From contig MLAK01000760.1 in assembly GCA_001839685.1 (NCBI GenBank), positions 109,637 through 173,636 of the forward strand: a stretch of DNA of 64,000 nt, written 5' to 3'. Numbering within the stretch: the first letter of the stretch is position 1; every line of letters begins with the position of its first letter. The DNA comes from Tritrichomonas foetus (Eukaryota > Parabasalia > Tritrichomonadida > Tritrichomonadidae). A model generated the notes under the pieces. It saw nothing but the letters and a program-made list of their open reading frames with translations. It made no database searches and was not told where the DNA came from. A program made the position numbers and the translations under genes. This document shows, piece after piece, positions 1 to 9,444 of the stretch.

Positions 1-259
1 CATAATGAGCCAATGAACGTGGAAGATTCTTTTTCTGGAAATTTATAATATTTATTCGATTAATTTTTATTCTTTCTTCGAAAACCTTTTGTTGCTTCTG
101 TAAATATTTTTATGAAAAAACCCTAATTGGCTTAAAGAAAACAACAAAGTGAGCAAAACAAAGAGAGAGTGAGAGTGAGTGAGGAGGAAAAAAAAATAAA
201 ATAAAATAAAAGTTTTCTTAAAAGTTTATGAAAAAAACCCATTGCCAAGACTAAGTAAT

Positions 260-1381
260 TTACTTAGCAGCAAGACGGTGTGCCATATAGTCAGTACCGA
301 GGATATTGAAGTTGAGGTTCTCTATTTGTGTGTACACGCGGATTCCCTTCAACCAGTCTGGGCGGATGAAGTTGTAAAATTCTTCCTTGAGAACGTCTGA
401 AATGGCGTCTACGAACCATGCGTTCTTTACTTGGTTATCGAGGGCCATAAGGACTGAGTCACAGCAGAGTGATGTTGCAACTTCCTTGCAGCAACGTAAG
501 AAGAGCTTGTAGCACCAGAGCATTGCAGATCTTGCTGTCTTGTCGCCAGTGCGAGCCTTCTCAGCGACATCGCCAGCGTTGATTTGCTCGACTGGAACGC
601 GCTCATTCTTATCGCGCTTGAGGAAGAACTGGTAGCACAAAGCAATACCACGTCCAGATGAGAAATCTTCATATTCTGGCATTTGTGTACCGCCGTAGTA
701 GTGATTGCTGACATGCTGGATGAGTGCATATTCCTCCTCGCAGTTTGGATCTTTGTTGCAGACCGAAGGAACTTGCAAGTGGCCCAATTCGCATGGCAAC
801 ACAAGCGATTCTTTGAGGAGAGGTGTCTTGACAATCATTGCGACACCTAGGCCTGATCCAAGGGCAGCAACAGCTGTTCTTGTGTTTGAAACAATTGGAC
901 CGGCTGGCACCTCGTTCTTCCAGAGCTGCTCGAAGTGCGAGTCGAGCGTCTTTTGCTCGTCGGCTGCAATGACTCCGTAGGCGCCGGCTTCGAGATCGTT
1001 GAGGAGGACGGTTCTTTCCTTCGGGAAGAGGTGCTGTGGGAGTGAATCGACAGAAAGCGTTCTGACTGGGGCATCACCTGGCCAGTTTGTCATGACGACC
1101 ACTCCGTTCTTGATGGGGCCGGCAACAGCAAGTGCTGCACCGCGGCATTCGAAGTCTGGAACAAGTTCGGTGAGGGCTGTTTCGAGGTTGGTGAAGGACT
1201 CAACGGCTTCAGCAGTCGATTGGGCACGGATGTGTGGGAGATCTATAAATTCTGTTGGTTTTGTGACGTTTGAAAGACGAATACGAAGGCCACTGCCGCC
1301 AATGTCGACACCGACGCATATCTTAACACGGTCTTCTTTGGCCCAGGATGCGAGTGGCTTCAATAGGGATGGAGCAAACAT
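260..1381 (-). CDS. glucokinase (bacterial GlcK-type)
   Basis: Predicted cytosolic glucokinase that phosphorylates glucose at the entry to glycolysis. Near residues 22-36 is the phosphate-binding motif VGVDIGGSGLRIR. LNDLEAGAYG around 127-136 holds the likely catalytic Asp129, matching the 'NDF' segment of E. coli Glk. LGSGLGVA (174-181) is the second phosphate/adenosine segment and CELGHLQVP (197-205) the sugar-binding Glu-x-Gly-His segment. The 373-residue length fits the glucokinases known from trichomonads, which resemble bacterial group A enzymes rather than hexokinases. The ATG at 1381 follows a TCACTT initiator-like element about 20 bases upstream. Codons favour C endings more than most neighbours, as expected for a well-expressed metabolic gene. 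Confidence 0.88.
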   Translation of the reverse strand: MFAPSLLKPLASWAKEDRVKICVGVDIGGSGLRIRLSNVTKPTEFIDLPHIRAQSTAEAVESFTNLETALTELVPDFECRGAALAVAGPIKNGVVVMTNWPGDAPVRTLSVDSLPQHLFPKERTVLLNDLEAGAYGVIAADEQKTLDSHFEQLWKNEVPAGPIVSNTRTAVAALGSGLGVAMIVKTPLLKESLVLPCELGHLQVPSVCNKDPNCEEEYALIQHVSNHYYGGTQMPEYEDFSSGRGIALCYQFFLKRDKNERVPVEQINAGDVAEKARTGDKTARSAMLWCYKLFLRCCKEVATSLCCDSVLMALDNQVKNAWFVDAISDVLKEEFYNFIRPDWLKGIRVYTQIENLNFNILGTDYMAHRLAAK

Positions 1382-2731
1382 TCTTTATTTGATGTAAAAA
1401 AGTGAAATCAAAATCTATCTCAAATATTCTGAAAATAGCGTGAGAAAAATTAAGATTTGCGAAGATTATGAGATTATGTTTCTGAAGATTTTCCTGAAAA
1501 TTCTGAGATGAGTGATTTTAAATTGTGAATTTTTAAATAAAAATGGTGAATTGATGGTGAATTAATATCATGTGATTGGTGCGTGAATGGTGAAATTTTG
1601 GTGAATTCAAGGTGAATTAATGAATATATATTTTATTCAAAAAAATGGATTTAAAGTAGAAAAAGTTTCATCGTGCAAAATGAACTGTCGACTATGAAAA
1701 AGTTGCACCGAAAAATGATCTCAAGTCTTAATTTCTCTTTTCTTAGTGGTATATAAATATAGCGACATTACCGCGTATTTTTTTGCTCTTATGAATGAGA
1801 TGAGATGATAAATAGGAAAAGTAGGCTTTGATATAACAAAAAAAAACTAATTTTGATTCGTGCTAGTAGAGAAACGAAGTGGTTATTTGAGAGAAGTGTC
1901 TGTAAAAGAAAAGCATGGTTTGAAGGAATGCAGGTCAATAATCAAAAATAGAGTAAATTTAAGCGAATTCATTGAAATAATTGCAATCCTAATAACATAA
2001 ATAACAGCAAGTAAATCATGTGGGAAATGACAATAGGACAGTATTTGTTATTTACACAGTAAGAAAATTATTAGTTCACTGTCAGAGGGAATCACCAAAA
2101 GAGATATGTGATAATTCATTTTTATATTTATTATTTATATAAAATGTCGTGTTATAAACCAGAATTACCAACCTTTAATGAAGAAAGTTTTTTTATAATC
2201 AATAAATACGAGAAATACTTTTTCATTTTTTTCATAGAACTAATGACGGTACCACTTTTTCACAGTTCGTTATTCCCAAATATTTCAATGTTAATCTCTC
2301 AAACTTTCTTGCTAATCCTCAAATCTATATTTTATCGTTTCTTGTGAGTTAATCTTTTCGTTATGTAAATTCAAGTATATTTAAAAAGAGGGAATGTTTA
2401 AACTAATAATCCATAATGGAAAAATAAAATGACAAATAAGTGCAAGGAGAGATTACATTTTTTTCTTTGTGAAATGCTGTTGACATTTTGTAAATTAATA
2501 GTGTAGAGTGAATTTTCTTAAATTTCATTGAATTATTTCTGAAAAAATGTCATTTCATTTGATATTATCATCTTGAAATCCGATTATCCATTATATTTTA
2601 CCCAAATACTATTCAATAAACCAAGAAAAATCTAGATTTTATTGAACAGTATTTGTGTAAAATATGATGCGACAAGTTGTAAAATATAACGGTTCTATGT
2701 TTTCTACAACTATTCTGTGTTGTTATTGAAA
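1382..2731. other. intergenic, 1.35 kb
   Basis: AT-rich spacer between the glucokinase start and the J-protein stop. It has a GAAAAAGTT element at 1696-1704 and a run of short direct repeats of 'ggtgaatt' type around 1550-1620. A 79-codon open frame at 2108-2347 (+) is hydrophobic and Phe/Ile-rich and does not look like a gene. Nothing else recognisable. Confidence 0.5.
1401..1405 (-). promoter_or_regulatory. Inr-like element, glucokinase
   Basis: TCACT on the minus strand, about 20 bases before the glucokinase ATG. It matches the trichomonad initiator TCA(+1)(C/T)(T/A). Placement supports a short 5' UTR. Short motif, so chance cannot be excluded. Confidence 0.45.
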
Positions 2732-4360
2732 TTAGTCGCTATGATACTTTTCATCAGGGACTGAGAAGCATTTCCCACACAAACAAACGAGTATTTCGCC
2801 AAAAATAATCAAAGTTAGAGCCAGTAATCCAAAAACATAAACAATTGGGATCTTTTTGATCCATGTGGAAAAACGAAATTGAATATCATCCAATATGAAT
2901 TTCAAATCAACGATTTTTTCAGAAATTTTTTCTATTTTTTCACTTTTTGAATCCAAGGGTGTCGTAAAGTTCGGGAAAACGTCAACTTTTTGGTAAGATT
3001 CAAGCCCATGCTGCATCAATTCATACCTTTTCCTAAATTCTCCCCATGTTGTTACTTCCTTCCAAATTAAATATTGTTTCGTTTTCGGTTTGATTACTAT
3101 GAAATCACCTGGTTCGAGATTAAATTTCTCTGAAAATTCTGTTTCAATTGAAGTATTTATTGAACCAGTTGGTATATTCATATCATTCGTGCCTATTTTT
3201 ATATCTTCAGCCATTTCAACTCCTTTTACATATATGATACAATACCCTTCAACGCTCAATCTCTCGAAATTTTTCGCATTTAATTCTGCAAAGACTGGAT
3301 AGTGGTATCTTCGAATGATTGCACTAAGTTGACCTGCATCAAGATCCATTGGTGCAACAATTGGAATCACCGGCCCACCAAAAGTGTCATCTTTTGGTTG
3401 CCCCATTCTGTAAATGATGTAAGTTGGCAGTTCACTGAGTGAAAGTGATCCAAGTGCACGAGGATAGTTGTTCATGTTCATTTGATTTACTGATGCGAAC
3501 GCAAATACTGCATTTTGTTTCAGAAATGCTGCAGCAAGTTCAAAAGATGTTGGAACATCTTTAAGATCAGAAAATAGAATTACGTGCAATTTATCAAGAT
3601 TTGATTTCCTCCAAACAAGAATTTCATGATCATCATGAACGATTGTAACATCAGCACCAAACTTTTGAGATGCAAATCGTGTCACTGATTTCAAAGTTGG
3701 CTGCCCTGAAAAATGTGAGACTTTGTTCGATTTTGGATCATAAACAATGACTTGTGGTGCATTTTGGATATTCAAAAACTGGGCTGTTTTAGGTGAAAAA
3801 CTCACACTAAGCTTGCCAATGCCGAATAAAAAACCTGTTTTCTGAAATAAATCTTCAAGCATATCTTTATGCTGATTAATTTCATATTCTTCACGATATG
3901 CATAGATAACCCATGGTCTACCATCCAATGTAAGTGTCCTAAAATTATCATCATTTAAATTTGTTATCACATCAGGTTTCTTTCTATAATCGAATTCACC
4001 AAAATCTTTGTTCATTGAACGAGATGCAGAATCCTGTGCCAAGATAGTTCGTATTTTATCAGCACGATTGGGCCCTTTTGGCTGCTCTTGAAGAGATTCG
4101 TCAATGAATCCAAATTTATCATATCGTTCTCTTTTCTTTGGATCTTTTAATAGTTCGTAAGCATCACTGATTTGGAGCCACTTTTTCTGTGCATCGGGCC
4201 CTTTGTATCGATCTGGATGGAATTTATGAGTTTTGGCACGAAATGCTTTTTTGATCTGTTCAGGTGTTGCACGTTTTTCAATACCTAAAATTGCATATGG
4301 ATCTTGTCCTTTTGCTAATAAGGAATAAACCGGATAGAAGAAGCAGGCGAACAAAATCAT
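2732..4360 (-). CDS. ER membrane J-domain protein with thioredoxin-like region (DNAJC16-like)
   Basis: A 542-residue J protein. Residues 1-15 are a hydrophobic signal-like segment. The J domain spans about 19-84, with the HPD triad at 48-50 and an ending RYDKFG. Next is a long region (about 115-440) with the alternating hydrophobic pattern of thioredoxin-like domains (for example RPWVIYAYREEYE and VIVYDPK); I see no CxxC. A single membrane helix lies near 506-528, followed by a short Cys-bearing tail. Signal, J domain, thioredoxin-like region and C-terminal helix resemble the DNAJC16 arrangement. It probably recruits Hsp70 in the ER lumen or along its membrane. Lack of CxxC argues against oxidoreductase activity. 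Confidence 0.75.
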   Translation of the reverse strand: MILFACFFYPVYSLLAKGQDPYAILGIEKRATPEQIKKAFRAKTHKFHPDRYKGPDAQKKWLQISDAYELLKDPKKRERYDKFGFIDESLQEQPKGPNRADKIRTILAQDSASRSMNKDFGEFDYRKKPDVITNLNDDNFRTLTLDGRPWVIYAYREEYEINQHKDMLEDLFQKTGFLFGIGKLSVSFSPKTAQFLNIQNAPQVIVYDPKSNKVSHFSGQPTLKSVTRFASQKFGADVTIVHDDHEILVWRKSNLDKLHVILFSDLKDVPTSFELAAAFLKQNAVFAFASVNQMNMNNYPRALGSLSLSELPTYIIYRMGQPKDDTFGGPVIPIVAPMDLDAGQLSAIIRRYHYPVFAELNAKNFERLSVEGYCIIYVKGVEMAEDIKIGTNDMNIPTGSINTSIETEFSEKFNLEPGDFIVIKPKTKQYLIWKEVTTWGEFRKRYELMQHGLESYQKVDVFPNFTTPLDSKSEKIEKISEKIVDLKFILDDIQFRFSTWIKKIPIVYVFGLLALTLIIFGEILVCLCGKCFSVPDEKYHSD

Positions 4361-5000
4361 GAATTACGACCGGTTAGTAGTTCAATTTTTGAAAGAGATC
4401 ATCAAATTGAAAGATATATTTGGCTGCATTATTTTACACTGGATGATTAAACATTCAAAAAGTTATTTTCAAATCACTCCTTGATTATCTGTTATCGCCT
4501 TATTTAAACAATTCATAAAGCTTTTAATAACATAATTGTCATAAAAATCATGTATAATATTATTGACCTCTAATAATTTTAATCATTAGTGAAAATATAA
4601 AAATGAAACACAATCTTGTGAACTGAAACTAGAAAGAGTGTGATTAAAATATTTTGATCTTTTGCAAGTATACAACATTTGCATAAGTGGAGTGTGAGAT
4701 TAAATAAAAAATCAGAAATTAAGTTATCTGATGTTATTTGGTGTTCTGAGGAATTGCATGATCAAATCATATAATAATTATAATATAAGATAGATTTCTA
4801 TATATTTTCAAAAAATATGATTAAATAAACGAGATATTGCAGTTTTCAACACTTTAAAAATCTCGCACAAAATTTGAGAGGATTGCTATCAACATTTCAA
4901 TATGCAATGTAACATTGTTACATTCGAATTGAATAAAATGATAAACCAACCACATATATATTGAATTTTAAAATACTCTCTCTATTCCTAAACGTGCATA
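4361..5000. other. divergent intergenic region, 640 bp
   Basis: Shared upstream region of the J protein (-) and a coiled-coil gene (+). Contains CAAAAAGTT at 4456-4464, about 100 bases before the J-protein ATG. Very AT-rich; no RNA gene seen. Confidence 0.5.
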
Positions 5001-6155
5001 ATGTATAGTTATGATTCCGTAGAGAGTGTTGAAGAAGCCCTCGGACTTGGAGAGAATTTTTTTAAAAATAATTCTCGTTCAATCAATGGAAATGTGACTC
5101 AATTCGATCCAGACGCCGAAATCGAAAATCTACAAAACCAAATCGAAGATACAGAAAGCGCAATACAAAGCATCAAACTTTCAATAAAAGAGAAGGAACA
5201 AAGATATGAAAGTGAATTGGCAGAAATCCAAGAGCAAATAAATGAAGCAGATTCATTTGCCAACGAACAGCTTCAAATTCAACAAGCAGAGTTTGAAAAT
5301 GAAATAAAAGAATTAAAAAAGCAATACGAAGAAGAAATCAGTAACTTTGAAGCAACAATGAGTAGAAATTTGGCAGAAAATTCAAAATGGGCTAATTTTA
5401 GAAATGAATTGTTAATTCTTGGCGATCAAGCAAAGATTGTGGATATGGAAAGAAAAACCGAAACAGAAAAAGCAATCTTTCTCGAATCCAAAAGCATTAA
5501 TGATGTAAGAGAAGCCCAAAAGCAGCTACAAAGGAGAAACGAACTTTTAGAATATGAACGAAAAATCAGAGAACTTGAAAATGAAGTTTCTTCACTTCAA
5601 TCTTCCAGGAGAGAATCTACAGCAGAATATCGCCTAACAATTAATGAAATCACAGAAAAAATCGAAACTAAAGCAAGAGATCATGCAATGTTAATTCAAA
5701 AAATGACTGCTGAACTTGAACAGCGTGACATTCATTTCACACAGCACACACAATCAGTAAAGCAAATGACCGAAAAAGAAAGAATTACTGCAAATACAGA
5801 TTTACAAATCGCCATAAACAAAATTGAAAGTCTCAAAAATATATATCAATCAGTAAATCGAAGAGGAAGTGTCCAACTACAAAGTATGACAAGAGATATT
5901 GAGAAGTTAAGTCGATCTATTGAAGATATTAAAAAAAATGAAGAAATGTCAAACGAAAAGGCACGAGAACAGATGATCAAGCTTCAATCAATGCAAAAAG
6001 AAATTAAATATTATCGAGAGATGAATCAAGCCATACAAAACGAAATTACCAGATTGAATAGTATCAATCAATATGCCTACTCAGAGCTGCAAAAAGCTTC
6101 TATACAACCGAAGACGAAAGAGCCCTCATACAAAAGATCTATTTTTTATCATTGA
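5001..6155 (+). CDS. hypothetical coiled-coil protein
   Basis: A 384-residue protein not assigned to a family. After about 35 polar residues, heptad-like Glu/Lys/Gln/Leu sequence runs almost to the C terminus (roughly 40-360), with a possible break near 130-150 where WANFRNELLILGD interrupts it. The C-terminal 20 residues are basic. No membrane helix or signal is visible. Such proteins are commonly cytoskeletal or basal-body components in trichomonads, but nothing in the sequence proves this. The ATG at 5001 is the first in frame and precedes the coiled coil. Confidence 0.8.
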   Translation: MYSYDSVESVEEALGLGENFFKNNSRSINGNVTQFDPDAEIENLQNQIEDTESAIQSIKLSIKEKEQRYESELAEIQEQINEADSFANEQLQIQQAEFENEIKELKKQYEEEISNFEATMSRNLAENSKWANFRNELLILGDQAKIVDMERKTETEKAIFLESKSINDVREAQKQLQRRNELLEYERKIRELENEVSSLQSSRRESTAEYRLTINEITEKIETKARDHAMLIQKMTAELEQRDIHFTQHTQSVKQMTEKERITANTDLQIAINKIESLKNIYQSVNRRGSVQLQSMTRDIEKLSRSIEDIKKNEEMSNEKAREQMIKLQSMQKEIKYYREMNQAIQNEITRLNSINQYAYSELQKASIQPKTKEPSYKRSIFYH

Positions 6156-6322
6156 AGCTATTGTTAAACAATTATCATTTATCATACTTTTTTTTTTTTT
6201 ATCCTTTACTTATTTATTTTTGTTTAACGAATCAAAGAAAGAAATGATAAAAAATTGAAAGAAAAAAGCAAATAAGTGCAATTCAAACAAATTTTTTATA
6301 AACAAAACATAAAATACAAAGA

Positions 6323-7468
6323 TTAAATATTCATTGACAAAAGACAATTCAATGTTTCATTTTCATCTCGATTGCAGGCCAGGTAAACCTGAATAACTGT
6401 TGTTGCTTCAAGCCCAGTTATATTTTGCAGTCGAATGATTGTGTCTTGATCTTCATCAGTGAAAACAAATGGTCCTCGGACTTCGTAAGGTCTCCTCCTT
6501 CTTGGATAGGGATCTTCTAGATCGAATTCTTCTTCACTATAAGGTTCAAATACGTCTGGCATGTCATAATCAGTACCTAAAATTTCTTCTTCATATGAAT
6601 CAAATTCCCTTTCTTTTTCATATTCTTCATCACTTCCAGATTCATACTCATATTCATATTCATATTCTGAATAATCTTCTTCTTCTTCCTCTTCCTCTTC
6701 TTCTTCTTCGAAGACTTCACCAAGTTGATTACGACGGAAATTTCTTAAGATTCGATTAACTCTTTGTTCTTCGCGTCTTCTTTCTTCTGAACTGTCTGTA
6801 AAGTCAGAATAATCTTCTTCCTCCTCTTCTTCTTTATGAGTATTGAAAATTTCTTCTTCTTCTTCAAATATGTCTAAATCTGGACAGAAGTGAATATTTT
6901 TTTCAAACCGATCATCAACAAAGCCATCAAAATCGCTTCCTTCTTTTTCAATTTCATCAATAATCTGCTCCAATGCCTCGGGATCTTGAAGGATGGCTTC
7001 AGAAATACCAGCAATTTCAATATTTTTGTCTTGGTATTCTTGATATAACTTTTCAGTATCAATCATGGTTAAATCAATGGTATTATTATTATTATCGCCA
7101 ATAATTTCATCAATGTTTGGAATTTGTGCAATATCTGGAAGTGCCGTAACTGAAGGGCGCGTTGGATCGTGGTTGTCTTCTTTGTTTTTCCTTTTCTTGT
7201 CAGCGAAAAAACTTGTGTCATTTTGAGGCTGTTTTGGATGACGTTCGAACTCGGGAATTTGATAAATAACTATGAAGTCATTTTCTTCTAAATTTAATGA
7301 CGAAATTTTGACGGAATCGTCGAGAAATGATCCGTGATATGCGAATTTGATGAGTTGACTGTCTTCGAAAATTTGGCTGGCAATTCCCGCTTCAGAAATT
7401 GTTGTTTCTGGATCGATTTCTATAGAATGCAATTTCCTATCGAGGGTTAGGAAACTGATTCTCACCAT
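6323..7468 (-). CDS. UBL-UBA ubiquitin-shuttle-like protein
   Basis: A 381-residue protein. Residues 1-73 look like a ubiquitin-like fold (MVRISFLTLDRKLHSIEID opening, then FAYHGSFLDDS and FIVIYQIP). Residues about 338-381 resemble a UBA domain (IIRLQNITGLEATTVIQVYL, CNRDENETLNCLL). A helical segment near 155-180 (EAILQDPEALEQIIDEIEKEG) recalls the STI1/XPC-binding helices of Rad23- and ubiquilin-type proteins. Between them is a very acidic, low-complexity Glu/Asp region with an alternating Glu-Tyr stretch. Domain order suggests a shuttle carrying ubiquitinated cargo to the proteasome. Assignment to Rad23, Dsk2 or Ddi1 is not possible; no retroviral-type protease motif is seen. Confidence 0.7.
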   Translation of the reverse strand: MVRISFLTLDRKLHSIEIDPETTISEAGIASQIFEDSQLIKFAYHGSFLDDSVKISSLNLEENDFIVIYQIPEFERHPKQPQNDTSFFADKKRKNKEDNHDPTRPSVTALPDIAQIPNIDEIIGDNNNNTIDLTMIDTEKLYQEYQDKNIEIAGISEAILQDPEALEQIIDEIEKEGSDFDGFVDDRFEKNIHFCPDLDIFEEEEEIFNTHKEEEEEEDYSDFTDSSEERRREEQRVNRILRNFRRNQLGEVFEEEEEEEEEEEDYSEYEYEYEYESGSDEEYEKEREFDSYEEEILGTDYDMPDVFEPYSEEEFDLEDPYPRRRRPYEVRGPFVFTDEDQDTIIRLQNITGLEATTVIQVYLACNRDENETLNCLLSMNI

Positions 7469-8054
7469 GAATCGATAATTTCAGATAACAAGTCGAAAAT
7501 AAACTTTTTGAGAATCTAATTTTTGAATATTTTTGTAAACTAATTCAAAATAAGATATTGGAAATATCTTAGTTTAACCAAGATAATATTTAAAAATAAT
7601 AAATATTTTAACTTTATATATATGATTATAAAATAAATAAATAAATTAGATGATTATCGTTCTTCAAAGTCATTATTTCGGAAATTTCGAGTTTCAGATA
7701 AAGGAGTTATCCTTTTATCAAGACGATTTTCGGTAATATTAGTTAATTGTTTCATGAATTCATCAAACTATCCTTTGGATATGTCATTCATAAAAAAATT
7801 GATTTCACTCATCTTTCCAAAACAATTTCATGACCTACATAAATGAAAGTTTAATTATAAATATGAACACAAGAGTTATATCTACTGTTAACTTAACACT
7901 CGCGACTCTGTAGAATTAATAACATTTTAAATTGATGGTGGAAATTCAGAAAGCACCAACTTGATCTCTGAAATAATAATCTATTACATATAATAAATTG
8001 AAATAAATAACAAAAGAAATTCTGCGATTTAATTTTACATATAAAAAAAAATAA
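7469..8054. other. intergenic, 586 bp
   Basis: AT-rich. AACTTTTTG at 7502-7510 reads CAAAAAGTT toward the UBL gene and lies about 35 bases before its ATG. No gene or stable RNA recognised. Confidence 0.5.
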
Positions 8055-8855
8055 TCATTTAACTTCATCTGTCATGTAGTCCTCCAGTAAACCCAATCGA
8101 TACACATTAGGATATGGATCGTAAATTCCTTGTGCCATCGCCTTCAACAATTCCAGTGAAAATTCCGCGAGTTTTTCTTTATCCTCATCTGGAATCAGAG
8201 AATAGCAGAGCCATGTTGCCTTCGTATTTTCGATTATGGCATCTGAATGGAGTTCATCCAGCTTTGCCCCAAGCATCATAAAAACTTCTGGTGATTCAAA
8301 CATTTGTAAAGTCCTCTGAATAATTTTACATGGATCTTTTGTGCATTTGTTTGGCATGTTAAAAATAGCAGCACCCACTGGCAACTTTTCGGCTGCTTTA
8401 TCATGACGAGTATTGAATTTCCACATATTTTTTTTCATCCAGAAGTCTTCAACATTATCTAAACTAAATCTCATTTTGTCAAGATTTGCTGAAATGTTTG
8501 ATATGTATTTTGAAAACAGCTCATCGAATTCCAACAATAATTCGGTCGCACAGTGAACATCTAATGGTGACAAATCTCGGCTAATGTGAAATTGAAACAA
8601 ATCACGTACATCGTTGGCCCATTCTTCAATTGTTGGATAAAGATTATCATCAAGTTTTTGAGAAATTGTTTTTAATGGATATGGGATTGGAATCTGCGAT
8701 GATTTTGCTGTGGGATATTCTTCCCAAAATCTGGTTGAAATAGGCCGTCTTATTATTTGTTTCATAATTTCTTTGCATGAAGTTTGGAATTCAAGATTCA
8801 TATTGAAGATATTAGATTCAAACGACCATATTAAAATTGAAATATTTCTATTCAT
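8055..8855 (-). CDS. bromodomain-like protein (divergent, C-terminal unknown)
   Basis: A 266-residue protein. Residues about 25-90 have a bromodomain-like helix pattern: CKEIMKQIIRRPISTRFWE, then IPYPLKTISQKLDDNLYPTI and EEWANDVRDLF, matching the helix Z / ZA-loop / helix A order of small trichomonad bromodomain proteins. The conserved acetyl-lysine Asn is not obvious. The C-terminal half is helical and unassigned. A second ATG at codon 19 (8801) gives a start closer to the domain and removes a hydrophobic leader; I cannot choose firmly. Likely role, if the call holds, is chromatin reading. Confidence 0.55.
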   Translation of the reverse strand: MNRNISILIWSFESNIFNMNLEFQTSCKEIMKQIIRRPISTRFWEEYPTAKSSQIPIPYPLKTISQKLDDNLYPTIEEWANDVRDLFQFHISRDLSPLDVHCATELLLEFDELFSKYISNISANLDKMRFSLDNVEDFWMKKNMWKFNTRHDKAAEKLPVGAAIFNMPNKCTKDPCKIIQRTLQMFESPEVFMMLGAKLDELHSDAIIENTKATWLCYSLIPDEDKEKLAEFSLELLKAMAQGIYDPYPNVYRLGLLEDYMTDEVK

Positions 8856-9444
8856 ATTTGTCCAACAATCTATTCAATCTCCATACTCAACATTTTGACT
8901 CTTAAATGTAATGTTAATTTTTTCGTGAAAAATTCGCATTGGCGAATAACAATTCACAGTTTCTTTGTTATGCATCAGCTAAATGTTACAAAACAATTAT
9001 ACTTAATAATCACATGGCAATCATTCATTAATACATCAGAGACTCTTTATAACATGAAAGTTACATATAAATTAAAGAATACATCAGTAATTTATCATTT
9101 ATAAATGAATTTCAAAAATACAATCATATGTGAATCTCGTCATTTCATCCAAGTCATTTGTTTTATGGTGCACTATTGACTATTTATGAAGAAATATATG
9201 CAACAAATATATGATGAGCAAGAAAGATGAATAATCACATGTGTCACACAGAATGCTATCATTTCGTCAGCTAAAATTGAAAGCAATTCATATAATTTTA
9301 TTACCTAATATAGGAACTTTTTGTGTGGCCTCTATATAAAAAATTGAAAGTAAAAACAATCAGTGAAATAAACGTTCGCCTATTCTGAAAAGAATTTCAT
9401 CAATAAAAAAGTTCCTCAAATTCTTTCAAAAGCAAAAAAATAAA
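8856..9444. other. divergent intergenic region, 589 bp
   Basis: Upstream of the bromodomain-like gene (-) and the PH-LRR gene (+). AACTTTTTG (9315-9323) and AAAAAGTT (9406-9413) lie 120 and 30 bases before the PH-LRR ATG. No other element seen. Confidence 0.5.

Noticed and set aside
980..990. GGCGCC inside the glucokinase gene
   Set aside because: Lies within coding sequence and lacks the symmetric AT flanks of the two promoter palindromes.
2108..2347. 79-codon plus-strand frame with an ATG
   Set aside because: Phe/Ile/Tyr-rich composition typical of AT-rich noise; no domain, no promoter-like element and no neighbour logic.
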